This document shows positions 37,307 through 45,931 of a stretch of DNA of 64,000 nt, piece after piece. The DNA comes from an actinobacterium LLX17 (GTDB lineage Bacteria > Actinomycetota > Actinomycetes > Propionibacteriales > Nocardioidaceae): assembly GCA_000471045.1 (NCBI GenBank), contig KI301992.1, positions 688,606 to 752,605 of the forward strand, read 5' to 3'. Each line of letters starts with the position of its first letter. The first letter of the stretch is position 1. The notes beneath the pieces were generated by a model. It did no database searches, was not told the origin of the DNA, and worked only from the letters and a program-made list of their open reading frames with translations. The translations under genes were made by a program, and so were the position numbers.

Positions 37307-37352
37307 CTCCACGACGCTACCGGGGGCTGCTGACCCCCGGCAGCGTCGATCG

Positions 37353-37877
37353 TCAGAAGGTGTCGCTGATGGTGATCTGGTCGTAGGCCGCAGGCAGCTC
37401 GTCGCCGGAGAAGCACCCCAGCGTCGTGATCTGTCCGACCGGGATCTGCTCGGTGCTGCAGTCCACCAGCGCGAGGACCTCGCTGCCCTGCATGAAGCGG
37501 ATCTCCACGATCGCCCCGTCCTCCTCGTCGCGGTTGTTCTGGACCTTGAGGTCGTTGATCTGCACGTAGCCAAGGGCGTCGGCCGAGACGGACCAGCCCG
37601 GCTGGTAGTCGAAGTCGAGCACCGAGAACGGTTCGCCGGGCACGATCGGCAGCGGGTTGTCCGGGCCGCCGGGAACGGCGTCCTTGTCCTCCTCGGCCTC
37701 GATCGCGTTGTCGACCTCGTTGACGAACGCCGCAGTGACCGCGAAGCAGCCAGCAATCAGCAGAGCGAAGACACCCAGCAGGATCAGGATCACGTTGCGG
37801 AGCGTGTGCGACTTCTTGGGCGGCGCGTGACCGGACGGCGGGGGAGTCGAGGGGCGGGGCGGGGGTGATGCGGTCAT
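37353..37877 (-). CDS. Single-pass membrane protein with extracellular FxLD/DUF4352-like domain
   Basis: 174 aa; ATG 37875-37877 has AGGAGG upstream. A proline-rich cytoplasmic head (TASPPPRPSTPPPSGHAPPKK) precedes one membrane helix (NVILILLGVFALLIAGCFAVTAAF, about 27-50). The extracellular part is a small beta domain with paired cysteines (LVDCSTEQ, LGCFSGDE). Such proteins are common in actinobacteria with no known role. The helix contains Cys, but not in a lipobox. Confidence 0.72.
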   Translation of the reverse strand: MTASPPPRPSTPPPSGHAPPKKSHTLRNVILILLGVFALLIAGCFAVTAAFVNEVDNAIEAEEDKDAVPGGPDNPLPIVPGEPFSVLDFDYQPGWSVSADALGYVQINDLKVQNNRDEEDGAIVEIRFMQGSEVLALVDCSTEQIPVGQITTLGCFSGDELPAAYDQITISDTF

Positions 37878-38041
37878 GGAGTCCTCCTGGGATGGGTCGT
37901 GACCCGCGCACGCTGTCACCGGATGCGACTGCAGACAGGCTCGTTCCGCCGGATCCGGTGCAGATGGCTCCTTCGGGTGGTGTGAACCATCCCGACGGGT
38001 GGTGCCCGTCCTGCCTCGGAAGGGATGTCCGTCCTGTCTCC

Positions 38042-38047
38042 TACGCT
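38042..38047 (+). promoter_or_regulatory. -10 element TACGCT of predicted leaderless sbcD
   Basis: TACGCT ends 6 bases before ATG 38054; no Shine-Dalgarno can fit. Confidence 0.5.
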
Positions 38048-38053
38048 GCAGAC

Positions 38054-39205
38054 ATGCGCATCCTGCACACCTCCGACTGGCACGTCGGTCGTACGTTCCA
38101 CGGGCACTCGACGCTCGAGGCGCTCGACGGCGTGCTCGAGGCGATGGTCGGCCTGGTCGAGCAGCACGCGGTCGATGTCGTGCTGGTGGCGGGCGACGTC
38201 TACGACAGCTCCACCCCGTCGGCCGCTGCGGTCGAGCTCCTCAACCAGGCCCTGCTGCGGCTGCGTGAAGCCGACGCCACGCTCGTCATCACCAGCGGCA
38301 ACCACGACTCGCCGGCGCGGCTCGGCACCATGGCCGAGTTCGCCGCAGCCGCCGGGGTCCATGTCGTCACCCGGCCTCACCTGATGCCCGTCACACTGAC
38401 CGACGCGCACGGGCCGGTCCACTTCTACGGCATCCCGTTCCTGGAGCCCGCGCGACTGCGCCACGTCTGGACCGACGTGCCCATGCGCACCCAGCGCGAC
38501 GCCGTCGGCCACGCGATGCAGCTGGTCCGCGACGACCTCGCCGAGCGCGACGGTCGCTCGGTGGTGCTGGCGCACACCTTCGTGCAGGGCGCCGACGGTG
38601 AGTCGTGCGACTCCGAGCGCGACATCGTCACCGTCGGTGGCGTCGACAAGGTGCCGGTGCCCGCCTTCGACGGTGTCGACTACGCGGCGCTGGGGCACAT
38701 CCACGGCCGGGCCACCCTCGCCGAGCACGTCCGCTACAGCGGGGCGCCCTTGCACTACTCGTTCTCCGAGGCTGCCAAGCCCCGCGGCGGCTGGCTGGTC
38801 GACCTCGACGCCCAGGGGCTCGCCGGGGTCGAGTGGCTCGACCTGCCGGTCCCGCGTCCGCTCAGCGTCATCCGCGGCACGCTCGACGAGCTCCTGTCCG
38901 ACACCACCCACACCGCCGCCGAGCAGCACTGGGTCAGCGCCGTCATCACCGACGCTTCTCGTCCCCTCGATGCCATGCGCAAGCTGCAGCAGCGCTTCCC
39001 GGCGTGCGCCCACCTCGAGTTCCGACCCGACACCGTCCACGACGACCGGGCCGACAGCTACGCGTCGCTGGTGCGCGGACGCACCGACGAGGAGGTCGTC
39101 GAGGCCTTCCTGGTCCGAGTACGCAACGGGGAGGGGCCCACCGACGACGAGATCGAGCTCATCGACGAGGTCGTGGGCGAGCGCCGCGCGCGGGTGACGT
39201 CGTGA
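38054..39205 (+). CDS. sbcD: Exonuclease SbcCD subunit D (Mre11-type nuclease)
   Basis: 383 aa. Metallophosphoesterase motifs: HTSDWHVGRTFHG (I), VLVAGDVYDSSTPS (II), TSGNHDSPARL (III), HTFVQG (IV) and ALGHIHGRATL (V), together supplying the two metal sites. The C-terminal capping region follows. With SbcC it forms a nuclease that opens hairpins and blocked DNA ends. Its stop overlaps the sbcC start (GTGA), so the subunits are coupled. Confidence 0.95.
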   Translation: MRILHTSDWHVGRTFHGHSTLEALDGVLEAMVGLVEQHAVDVVLVAGDVYDSSTPSAAAVELLNQALLRLREADATLVITSGNHDSPARLGTMAEFAAAAGVHVVTRPHLMPVTLTDAHGPVHFYGIPFLEPARLRHVWTDVPMRTQRDAVGHAMQLVRDDLAERDGRSVVLAHTFVQGADGESCDSERDIVTVGGVDKVPVPAFDGVDYAALGHIHGRATLAEHVRYSGAPLHYSFSEAAKPRGGWLVDLDAQGLAGVEWLDLPVPRPLSVIRGTLDELLSDTTHTAAEQHWVSAVITDASRPLDAMRKLQQRFPACAHLEFRPDTVHDDRADSYASLVRGRTDEEVVEAFLVRVRNGEGPTDDEIELIDEVVGERRARVTS

Positions 39206-42171
39206 AGATCCACAGCGTCACCATGGAGGGCTTCGGCCCGTACCGCGACCGCCAGGTCGTCGACCTCGACGCGTTCGACGACGACGGCATCTACCTCATC
39301 GCCGGCCGCACGGGCGCGGGCAAGTCCTCGATCCTCGACGCCATCACCTTCGGCCTCTACGGCCGGGTGCCGCGGTACGAGGGCAAGGTCGACGAGCAGG
39401 TGCGCAGCGACCACATCGCTCCCGATGCGCCGTGCGTGGTCGAGGTCGAGTTCACCGCCGGCGACTCCCGCTACCGGGTCGAGCGGACCCCCTCCTACCG
39501 TCGGCCCAAGCTCAAGGGCACGGGGTTCACCACCCAGTCCGCCACTTGCACGCTGTCGCGACTCGACGACGGCCAGTGGGCGGTCATCGAGACCCGGCTC
39601 GGCAACGCCGAGACCCACGTCAGCGAGGTCGTGCGGCTCACCGCCCAGCAGTTCCAGCAGGTCATCCTGCTGGCGCAGGGGCAGTTCCAGGAGTTCCTCG
39701 TGGCCAGCAGCGACAAGCGCCGCGACCTCCTGCGCAGCCTCTTCGACACCCGCAGGTTCGCCGACTACAGCGAGATCCTCGACGCGCGGGCCAAGGTGCT
39801 GCGCGAGGAGCTCGCGTCCTCCGCGGCCTCCCTGGGCAGCACGTGCGAGTCGCTCGAGCGGGTGTCCGGGCAGCCGATTCCTGACGGCGTCGACCCGGCG
39901 ACCGGCTCCGGCGTCGCCGCGTGGGCTGCGGACCTGGTCGCCCAGCAGCAGGCCCTCGTCGATGCCGCCGCACTGCAGGCCGGCGTCGCTCGCGAGGCCT
40001 TCGACGACGCGACCACGCAGCAGCTGGCGGCCACCGATCTCGCCGGTCGCCAGCGCCGACTTCGCGAGGCGCTGGAGCGGCAGGTGGGTCTGGAGGTCGA
40101 GGCCCCGCAGATCGAGTCCGACCGGGCTCGAGTCAGCGCCGGTACCCGGGCGGATCGGGCGGCCTCGGCCGTCGATCGTGACGAGCGCGCGGCCACGCAG
40201 CTCGCCAAGACCTCTGCGCAGCACCGTTCCGCAGCCGAGGCCCTGACGGCCGAGATGCCCCAGCAAGCCCAGGACGCCGACTCCCTGCAGGAGGCCGCAG
40301 CGCGACTCGGTGAGCAGCGAGGCGCCCTGCGGGCCGCCGCCGACCAGGAAGCAGCCTTGCCGGCCCTCGAGGCGTCGGTCGAGGCGGCGACAGCGGCGCT
40401 GCAGGACTTCGACCAGACCGCGCGGGCCGAGACCACCCGACGCACGGAGCTGCAGGAACAGCTGGCGCAGGTCGTCCAGCAGCAGGCCGAGCTCGCCGAG
40501 GCTCCCGACGAGCTCGCCGCGGCCTCGCACGAGCTCACCACGCAGCAGGCGGCTCTGGCGGCAGCACGACGCGGCGACACTCTGCGTCGCCAGCTGGACG
40601 AGGCCGTCGAGGCGCGTGACGCCGGCGGCCGAGCCGTCACTGCGGCCTCCCGGGCGCAGGACGACCTCAGGGCCGCCCACCGTGCGGGACTCGCGAGCGC
40701 GCTGGCCGTCCAGCTCGTTGACGACGAGCCGTGCGCCGTCTGCGGTTCCACCACCCACCCGGCGCCCGCCACGCCCGATGGTGAGCTCGTCGACGACTCG
40801 CACCTCGAGCAGGCCGCGGATGCCTTCGCGCAGGCCGTCACAGAGGCCCAGCGGCTCGAGCAGGTCGTCACGAGGCTCACCACGCAGGCCGAGGCCGAGT
40901 TCGCCGCTGCGGGGGAGCGCGACACCGCCGAGCTGATCGGCATCGTCGCCGAGGCCGAGCAGGCTCGCGACCTCGCTCGCAAGAATCGCGACGAGCTCAC
41001 CGCCCTCGCCACGCGCCACCAGAACCTGAGCGCCGGGCTCGAGCAGGTGGCAGCGCTCATTGAGTCCGCTCATCAGCGGCGCGCCGACCTCGCGGCGGCC
41101 GAGGTGTCGGCCACCGAGCGTCTTCGTGCCGCGCTCACCGCCGTCGAAGCCGCACGGGCCGAGCACCCCACGGTCGCCCACCGCGTGGAGGTCGTCGAGC
41201 GCCACCTGCGGCTCACCGAGGCTCTGCTGCGTGCCCACCGCGCGCTCGGCGACGCCGCGCACGAGGCCGACGAGGCCGGTGCCGTGTGCGCGTCCGCTCT
41301 CGCCGAGCACGGCTTCGACGACGTCGCAGCCGTGCGGGCCGCCCGTCTTCCCACCGACCTCTGCGAGACGCTGACCCAACGCGTCAAGGACCACGACGCC
41401 TCCCAGCAGGTCGTGGCCGAGACGCTGGCCGCACCCGAGCTGCAGGACCTTCCGGCCGAACCCGTCGACCTCGAGGCACCCACCGAGGCGCAGCGCTCGG
41501 CCCGGGCCGCGCATGACGACGCCGTCGGCGTCGAGTCCGCCGCACGTCAGAAGCTGCACACGCTCACGGGACTCCGCGACGCGGTCACCAGCACGCTGGC
41601 CGGCGCCGCCGCGGCCCGCGAGCACTACGAGGTCGTCGAGCGACTCGCCTTGACCGTCCGCGGCCGGGGTCCCAACACCAAGCAGATGATGCTCGAGACG
41701 TTCGCGCTCGCGGCCGAGCTCGAGGACATCGTGGCGGCGGCCAACACCCGCCTCACCGTCATGACCTCCGGCCGGTACGAGTTCCTGCACTCCGACAAGG
41801 TCGGCAAGGGGCAGGGCCAGTTCGGCCTGTCGCTCGAGGTGCTCGACTCGCACACCGGTGACACCCGACCTCCCCAGTCGCTCTCGGGTGGCGAGAAGTT
41901 CCAGGCGTCACTCGCGCTCGCGCTCGGCCTGGCCGAGGTCGTCACCGGCCGCGCCGGCGGCCTGCGGCTCGACACCCTCTTCATCGACGAGGGCTTCGGC
42001 TCCCTCGACCCCGAGACGCTGGAGACCACGATGGCCACCCTCGACGGTCTCCGCGAGGGCGGCCGCACGATCGGCCTCATCAGTCACGTCGAGGCGATGA
42101 AGGAGACGATCCCCGCCCAGCTCCACGTCGACGTGGCCGACGGGGGATGGAGCACCATCCGGCAGAACTGA
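39202..42171 (+). CDS. sbcC: Exonuclease SbcCD subunit C (Rad50-type ATPase)
   Basis: 989 aa from GTG 39202. The N-terminal ATPase lobe has Walker A GRTGAGKSS (35-43) and the QFQQVILLAQGQFQEFL block. Two long coiled coils flank the zinc hook CAVC (about 510, followed by GSTTHPAP). The C-terminal lobe has the signature LSGGEKFQASLALALGLAE and Walker B LFIDEGFGSLDP. It is the SMC-like partner of SbcD in end processing. Complete, with no frameshift. Confidence 0.95.
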   Translation: MKIHSVTMEGFGPYRDRQVVDLDAFDDDGIYLIAGRTGAGKSSILDAITFGLYGRVPRYEGKVDEQVRSDHIAPDAPCVVEVEFTAGDSRYRVERTPSYRRPKLKGTGFTTQSATCTLSRLDDGQWAVIETRLGNAETHVSEVVRLTAQQFQQVILLAQGQFQEFLVASSDKRRDLLRSLFDTRRFADYSEILDARAKVLREELASSAASLGSTCESLERVSGQPIPDGVDPATGSGVAAWAADLVAQQQALVDAAALQAGVAREAFDDATTQQLAATDLAGRQRRLREALERQVGLEVEAPQIESDRARVSAGTRADRAASAVDRDERAATQLAKTSAQHRSAAEALTAEMPQQAQDADSLQEAAARLGEQRGALRAAADQEAALPALEASVEAATAALQDFDQTARAETTRRTELQEQLAQVVQQQAELAEAPDELAAASHELTTQQAALAAARRGDTLRRQLDEAVEARDAGGRAVTAASRAQDDLRAAHRAGLASALAVQLVDDEPCAVCGSTTHPAPATPDGELVDDSHLEQAADAFAQAVTEAQRLEQVVTRLTTQAEAEFAAAGERDTAELIGIVAEAEQARDLARKNRDELTALATRHQNLSAGLEQVAALIESAHQRRADLAAAEVSATERLRAALTAVEAARAEHPTVAHRVEVVERHLRLTEALLRAHRALGDAAHEADEAGAVCASALAEHGFDDVAAVRAARLPTDLCETLTQRVKDHDASQQVVAETLAAPELQDLPAEPVDLEAPTEAQRSARAAHDDAVGVESAARQKLHTLTGLRDAVTSTLAGAAAAREHYEVVERLALTVRGRGPNTKQMMLETFALAAELEDIVAAANTRLTVMTSGRYEFLHSDKVGKGQGQFGLSLEVLDSHTGDTRPPQSLSGGEKFQASLALALGLAEVVTGRAGGLRLDTLFIDEGFGSLDPETLETTMATLDGLREGGRTIGLISHVEAMKETIPAQLHVDVADGGWSTIRQN

Positions 42172-42172
42172 C

Positions 42173-42298
42173 TCAGAGCGCGACTGGGGCCGACCCGAAC
42201 GAGACGTTGAACCGGTCGCACCAGATCACGACGCTCTGCTGACCGAGGGTGACACAACGGCCGTCGTCGTACTGGTGCCAGTCACCACGTCGGCGTGC
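42173..42298 (-). pseudogene. Possible remnant of a frameshifted gene
   Basis: A stop-bounded stretch of 41 codons without a proper start ends in a coding-like run (WHQYDDGRCVTLGQQ, then VVIWCDRFNVSFGS). Upstream, a different frame looks coding (ATRGTATVTEHADVVTG), as expected if a small gene had been broken by a frameshift. It is on the strand opposite sbcC and begins two bases after the sbcC stop. The rest of 42172-42361 shows no other gene. Weak call. Confidence 0.3.
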
Positions 42299-42361
42299 TC
42301 AGTGACCGTGGCCGTGCCGCGGGTGGCGTGCTCCTGCGTTCGTGGCAGATGTCGATGACGA

Positions 42362-42574
42362 TCAGGGCGCGTCGGGCTCCCAGCGCAGGAGGTCTCCCGG
42401 CTGGCAGTCCAGCACCTCGCACAGCGCCTCGAGGGTCGTGAAGCGCACGGCCTTGGCGCGACCGTTCTTGAGCACAGCGAGATTGGCCGGGGTGATGCCC
42501 ACCCGCTCGGCCAACGTGCCGACGGCCATCTTCCGGTGGGCCAGCATCACGTCGATGTCGACGACGATCGGCAT
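42362..42574 (-). CDS. Cro/CI-type helix-turn-helix regulator (YozG-like)
   Basis: 70 aa from ATG 42572-42574, sharing one base with the upstream stop (TGATG). It is a single HTH domain: DIDVMLAHRKMAVGTLAERVGITPANLAVLKNGRAKAVRFTTLEALCEVLDCQPGDLLRW. These small regulators are commonly paired with DUF2975 membrane proteins, as here. Two ATCG-N5-CGAT palindromes 21 bp apart flank the operon's -10 and are the likely binding sites, implying autoregulation. Confidence 0.9.
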   Translation of the reverse strand: MPIVVDIDVMLAHRKMAVGTLAERVGITPANLAVLKNGRAKAVRFTTLEALCEVLDCQPGDLLRWEPDAP

Positions 42575-43038
42575 CAGATCACCTCGTCCAGCTCGGAGCG
42601 CAGGTGCGTCGCCTGGGCGAGCAGCTGCCGCATGACCAGCATCAGCAGTGCGAATCCGCCGATGGTCAGCGAGATGCCGCAGATGAGACCGACGATGCCG
42701 GGGGCCACGTCGCTGGGCGCGAGGGTGACGGCCATCGCGAACGCCAGCACGGCAGCGGTGGCGATCGCCCCGATCATGACGTCGACGTAGCGGAACGCGC
42801 TGTGCGAGAAGACCGTGCCGCGTCGCACCATCGTCAGCAGACGCCAGATGCAGACGGCCAGGACCTGCAGCGTGCCGACGCCCAGGATCACGATCACCGC
42901 CACCGCCACACGCGCCGACGTGGGTGCGTCCTCCAGGTCGATCCACAGCAGCGGCACCATGACGCCCTGGACGACGAGTGAGCCGACGAAGGCGATCGCG
43001 ATGACCGCGCGCAGTGCGAAGATGGTGAGGCGTCCCAT
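42574..43038 (-). CDS. DUF2975 integral membrane protein
   Basis: 154 aa with four membrane segments (ALRAVIAIAFVGSLVVQGVM; VAVAVIVILGVGTLQVLAVCIW; MIGAIATAAVLAFAMAVTL; VGLICGISLTIGGFALLMLVM). The RRGTVFSHSAFRYVDVMIGA block between helices 2 and 3 is typical of DUF2975. CAGGAG lies 6 bases before the ATG. Function unknown; the partner HTH gene follows with a one-base overlap. Confidence 0.88.
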   Translation of the reverse strand: MGRLTIFALRAVIAIAFVGSLVVQGVMVPLLWIDLEDAPTSARVAVAVIVILGVGTLQVLAVCIWRLLTMVRRGTVFSHSAFRYVDVMIGAIATAAVLAFAMAVTLAPSDVAPGIVGLICGISLTIGGFALLMLVMRQLLAQATHLRSELDEVI

Positions 43039-43049
43039 GATGTCTCCTG

Positions 43050-43083
43050 ATCGTTGGTCGATCAGAACCTATCGAAAAACGAT
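43050..43083. promoter_or_regulatory. Tandem palindromic operators flanking a -10 element
   Basis: ATCG-TTGGT-CGAT (43050-43062) and ATCG-AAAAA-CGAT (43071-43083) are palindromes of the same design, spaced 21 bp start to start, two helical turns. On the minus strand TAGGTT (43066-43071), a good -10, lies between them, upstream of the DUF2975 start. A dimeric HTH protein bound at both would cover the promoter. Confidence 0.7.
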
Positions 43084-44414
43084 CACTCTGTCGAGTCGGG
43101 ACGGCGTGCGACGGCGAACGGCTTTCCGGCCTCCAGCACCCGGGCCGCTGCGGGAAGCGTCCTCGCCAGGGCCGCCGTGGCTCGTTTCCGAGCGGCGTGG
43201 ACGTCGGGCGCGCCACACTCCTCACCGTCCGCGAGGTACTTGACGGTCGGGTCCTCGGAATCGAGCCCCTCGTCACGGAGTGACTCCTCGAGGCCCTCGA
43301 CCTGGCCCGGCCGCTCCTCGACCACGAACCGCTCCTCGACCAGCGCACCGTCGCGCAGACCACGACGCACGGTCTTGCGTCCACCGGTCGAGGTCTTGTC
43401 GATCGACTGCTTCGCCACGTGGCGCATGCGTCCGGTCGCCGGATCGGCGATGGCAACGAGCTTGTAGACGAATCCCGGTGTCAGGTGACTGCCACCGCTG
43501 ACCAGCTCGGTGCCCACGCCGAAGGCGTCGATCGGCGCACCGGCTGCGACGAAGTCATGGATGCGGTGCTCGTTGAGGTCACCGGTGGCCACGATGCGCG
43601 TGGCGACATTGCCCGCGGCATCGAGCGCCGCGCGGGCCGCTCGCGCCTCCTCGCCCAGGTCGCCCGAGTCGATGCGGATGGCGTCCAGCGTGGGCCCGCC
43701 GATCTCGATCGCGCGGCGCACACCCTCTGAGGTGTCGAAGGTGTCGACGAGCAGCGTGGTGGCCGGCCCGCGCTTCAGCTGCGCCCGGAACGCGTCGGCC
43801 TCGCTGGGGTAGGCGAGCACGAAGGCGTGCGCTGCCGTCCCCGCGGTCGGGATGCCGAAGTCGCGGCCGGCCTGCAGGTTGCTGGTGGTGGTGAATCCGG
43901 CGATGTAGGCAGCGCGGGCCGCCGCCACGGCACTGCGCTCGTGCGTGCGCCGCGAACCCATCTCGATCAGGCCGGCCCCCTGGGCGGCCAGCACCATCCG
44001 CGCCGCGGCCGAGCTGACGGCGGTGTCGTGGTTGAGCACCGACAGCACCAATGTCTCGAGCAGCAGACCCTGCCCCAGAGGGGCGTCGACCGTCAACACG
44101 GGGGAGTGCGGCAGGTAGAGGTCGCCCTCGCGGTAGCCGCGGATGCTGCCGGTGAACCGGAAGTCCGCGAGGTAGCGGGCCGTCGCATCGTCGATCACGT
44201 CGCGCTCGAGCAGCCACTCGATCTCGTCGGAGGCGAACGTGAAGTCCCGCAGCAGCTCCATGAGTCGGCCGGTGCCCGCGAGCAGCCCGAACCGGCGGCC
44301 GGCAGGCAGTCGGCGGGCGAACGCCTCGAACGTGGCGGGTGCCTCGGCGAGACCGTCGGCGACGAAGGTGCGCAGCATGGTCAGCTCGTAGTGGTCCGTC
44401 AGGAGGGCGGTCAC
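43083..44414 (-). CDS. pncB: Nicotinate phosphoribosyltransferase
   Basis: 443 aa from GTG 44412-44414 (TALLTDHYELTMLRTF). Family blocks: TDHYELTML, the GSRRTHE active-site motif with the autophosphorylated-type His in RRTHERSA, LVDTFDTSEGVRRAI, IRIDSGDLGEEAR and FGVGTELVSGG. It makes nicotinate mononucleotide from nicotinate, PRPP and ATP. With pncA (53644) and nadE (22750) it covers the nicotinamide-to-NAD salvage route except nadD. A C-terminal extension (residues 390-443) is Arg/Ala-rich. Confidence 0.95.
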   Translation of the reverse strand: MTALLTDHYELTMLRTFVADGLAEAPATFEAFARRLPAGRRFGLLAGTGRLMELLRDFTFASDEIEWLLERDVIDDATARYLADFRFTGSIRGYREGDLYLPHSPVLTVDAPLGQGLLLETLVLSVLNHDTAVSSAAARMVLAAQGAGLIEMGSRRTHERSAVAAARAAYIAGFTTTSNLQAGRDFGIPTAGTAAHAFVLAYPSEADAFRAQLKRGPATTLLVDTFDTSEGVRRAIEIGGPTLDAIRIDSGDLGEEARAARAALDAAGNVATRIVATGDLNEHRIHDFVAAGAPIDAFGVGTELVSGGSHLTPGFVYKLVAIADPATGRMRHVAKQSIDKTSTGGRKTVRRGLRDGALVEERFVVEERPGQVEGLEESLRDEGLDSEDPTVKYLADGEECGAPDVHAARKRATAALARTLPAAARVLEAGKPFAVARRPDSTE

Positions 44415-44450
44415 GCGTCCAACCCTGCCACGGCTGGGTACGACTGCCGT

Positions 44451-45509
44451 ATGACCTCTCCGTCGACGCTTCTCGAGCGTTCTCGCGACATCATCGCGCT
44501 GCACCCCCGTGTGCCGCGCGCCGTCAAGGCGGCACTGGCCGCTGTGCTGGCCTGGCTCGTGGTCCAGCCGCTCGGCGGGGCGGCCGACGAGTATCCGTAC
44601 TACGCGCCGCTCGGAGCGGTGATCGCGGTCTCGGCGACTGTCGCGGACTCTCTGCGCGAGTCCCTGCAAAGTGTCGCGTCCATCCTGGTGGGCGCGGCCC
44701 TGGCAATCCTGGCCGGCGCCGTCCTGCCGAATGCCCTGGCCATCGCCGTGGTGGTGCTGGTGGGCACGCTCGTGGCCGGGTGGTGGCGTCTGGGCGAGAT
44801 GAGCAGCTGGGTACCGATCTCGGCGCTGTTCGTGCTCATCATCGGCAGCTCCGGGCTCACGGACTACGTGGTGGGCTACGTGCTGCTCACGGGTCTGGGC
44901 GCCGCCGTGGGCGTCGGTGTCAACGCCGCGATGCCGCCGATGCCCCTGGTACCGGGTGAGCGGGAGGTCGTGAGGCTGCGCGGGTCCTTGGCCGACCAGC
45001 TCGACGACCTCGCGGACGCGCTCGACCAGTCCGAGCCGCTCAGCCGCGAGGACTGGCTCGCCCGGCACCACGACATCGCGTCCCGGGCCCGGGACATGAA
45101 CCGGGTGGTCGTGCAGACGACGGAGGCCCGGCGGGTCAACTGGCGGGCCCGGCGACTCCGGGATCGGGCTGACCGACAGGCCGAGCACGCTCGCGCGCTC
45201 GAACGACTCTCGCTCGTCGTCGACGACCTCACCGGACTGCTCGCCGAGGTCGAGAACGCCGATCGGCCTGACGTCGCCCTCGGTCCTCAGCTTCGCGCTC
45301 CGACGTCCCGGGCGATGGCTGCCGTCGCCCAGATGCTGCGTGATCGGGACGAGGACGACGAGGCGACCTCGGAGTCTGTCGACGCTGCCGACACCGCGGT
45401 CGAGGAGCTGGCGCAGGCCGTCACCGATCGCATCCGGGCGGGCGTGACCGACGTCTTGGCGGCCGGGGCCGTGGTCACCGCCCTGCGTCAGCTCGTCGCC
45501 TCGCTGTGA
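44451..45509 (+). CDS. FUSC-family (aromatic acid exporter-like) membrane protein
   Basis: 352 aa. Six membrane helices occupy residues 20-165 (AALAAVLAWLVVQPLGG; APLGAVIAVSATVADSL; ILVGAALAILAGAVLPNALAIAVVVLVGTLVAGWW; ISALFVLIIGSSGLTDYVVGYVLLTGLGAAVGVGV), followed by a long helical cytoplasmic half. This matches the half-size FUSC/ArAE type. The transported substrate is unknown. TACGAC at 44439-44444 lies 6 bases before the ATG and may be a weak -10. Divergent from pncB. Confidence 0.82.
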   Translation: MTSPSTLLERSRDIIALHPRVPRAVKAALAAVLAWLVVQPLGGAADEYPYYAPLGAVIAVSATVADSLRESLQSVASILVGAALAILAGAVLPNALAIAVVVLVGTLVAGWWRLGEMSSWVPISALFVLIIGSSGLTDYVVGYVLLTGLGAAVGVGVNAAMPPMPLVPGEREVVRLRGSLADQLDDLADALDQSEPLSREDWLARHHDIASRARDMNRVVVQTTEARRVNWRARRLRDRADRQAEHARALERLSLVVDDLTGLLAEVENADRPDVALGPQLRAPTSRAMAAVAQMLRDRDEDDEATSESVDAADTAVEELAQAVTDRIRAGVTDVLAAGAVVTALRQLVASL

Positions 45510-45585
45510 CCGGGGTTTCGCCGGCCGCCGGACGAGGTAGTCCAGAGAGAGGGCCGGGACGCTCCGGGTCCGGAGAGGTGACGCC

Positions 45586-45924
45586 ATGTCCGGCACCAAC
45601 GACGCGGTCGACGAGATCTGGGACGAGTGGCACGAAGCCGTCACGATGACCGCGAAGGAGCTCGAGGACTTTCTCGAGACCGACGAGTCGAGGTCCGTCG
45701 GCGACAGCTCGTCCGGTGGTGAGTCGACCGGGCACCGCTCCGGTCGACGCATCGTGGAGATCCTGCAGACGAAGAAGACCGACCTCACGGACGACGACGC
45801 CACCCACATGCGCAAGGTGGTCGGCTACGTCCACCGCCACCTGGCGCAGCGGCCCTCCGGCGACATCGAGGACTCCGCGTGGCGCTACTCCTTGATGAAC
45901 TGGGGCCACGACCCGCTGAGCTGA
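45586..45924 (+). CDS. DUF3140 domain-containing protein
   Basis: 112 aa; ATG preceded by GGAGAGG. The family pattern is EIWDEWHEAVTMTAKELEDFLETDESRSVG, GHRSGRRIVEILQTKKTDLTDDDATHMRKVVGYVHRHLAQRP and a terminal WRYSLMNWGHDPL. Function unknown; the C-terminal half resembles plant-type DNA-binding domains annotated in some members. Convergent with the amidotransferase gene (7-base gap). Confidence 0.9.
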   Translation: MSGTNDAVDEIWDEWHEAVTMTAKELEDFLETDESRSVGDSSSGGESTGHRSGRRIVEILQTKKTDLTDDDATHMRKVVGYVHRHLAQRPSGDIEDSAWRYSLMNWGHDPLS

Positions 45925-45931
45925 CTGCCTG

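Noticed and set aside
37878-37900. CCTCCTGGGATGGGT shared upstream of whiB and of the gene at 37353
   Set aside because: Most of the match is the ribosome-binding site itself; 15 bases with no dyad is not enough to call an operator.
39058-41853. 931-residue open frame antisense to sbcC
   Set aside because: High-GC antisense frames are commonly open; its composition (Gly/Leu/Gln/Val-rich, repetitive) mirrors sbcC codons and it has no family motif.
42604-42981. Plus-strand frame across the DUF2975 gene
   Set aside because: The minus-strand frame has four clear membrane helices and a partner HTH gene; the plus-strand product is Asp/His/Arg-rich with no pattern.
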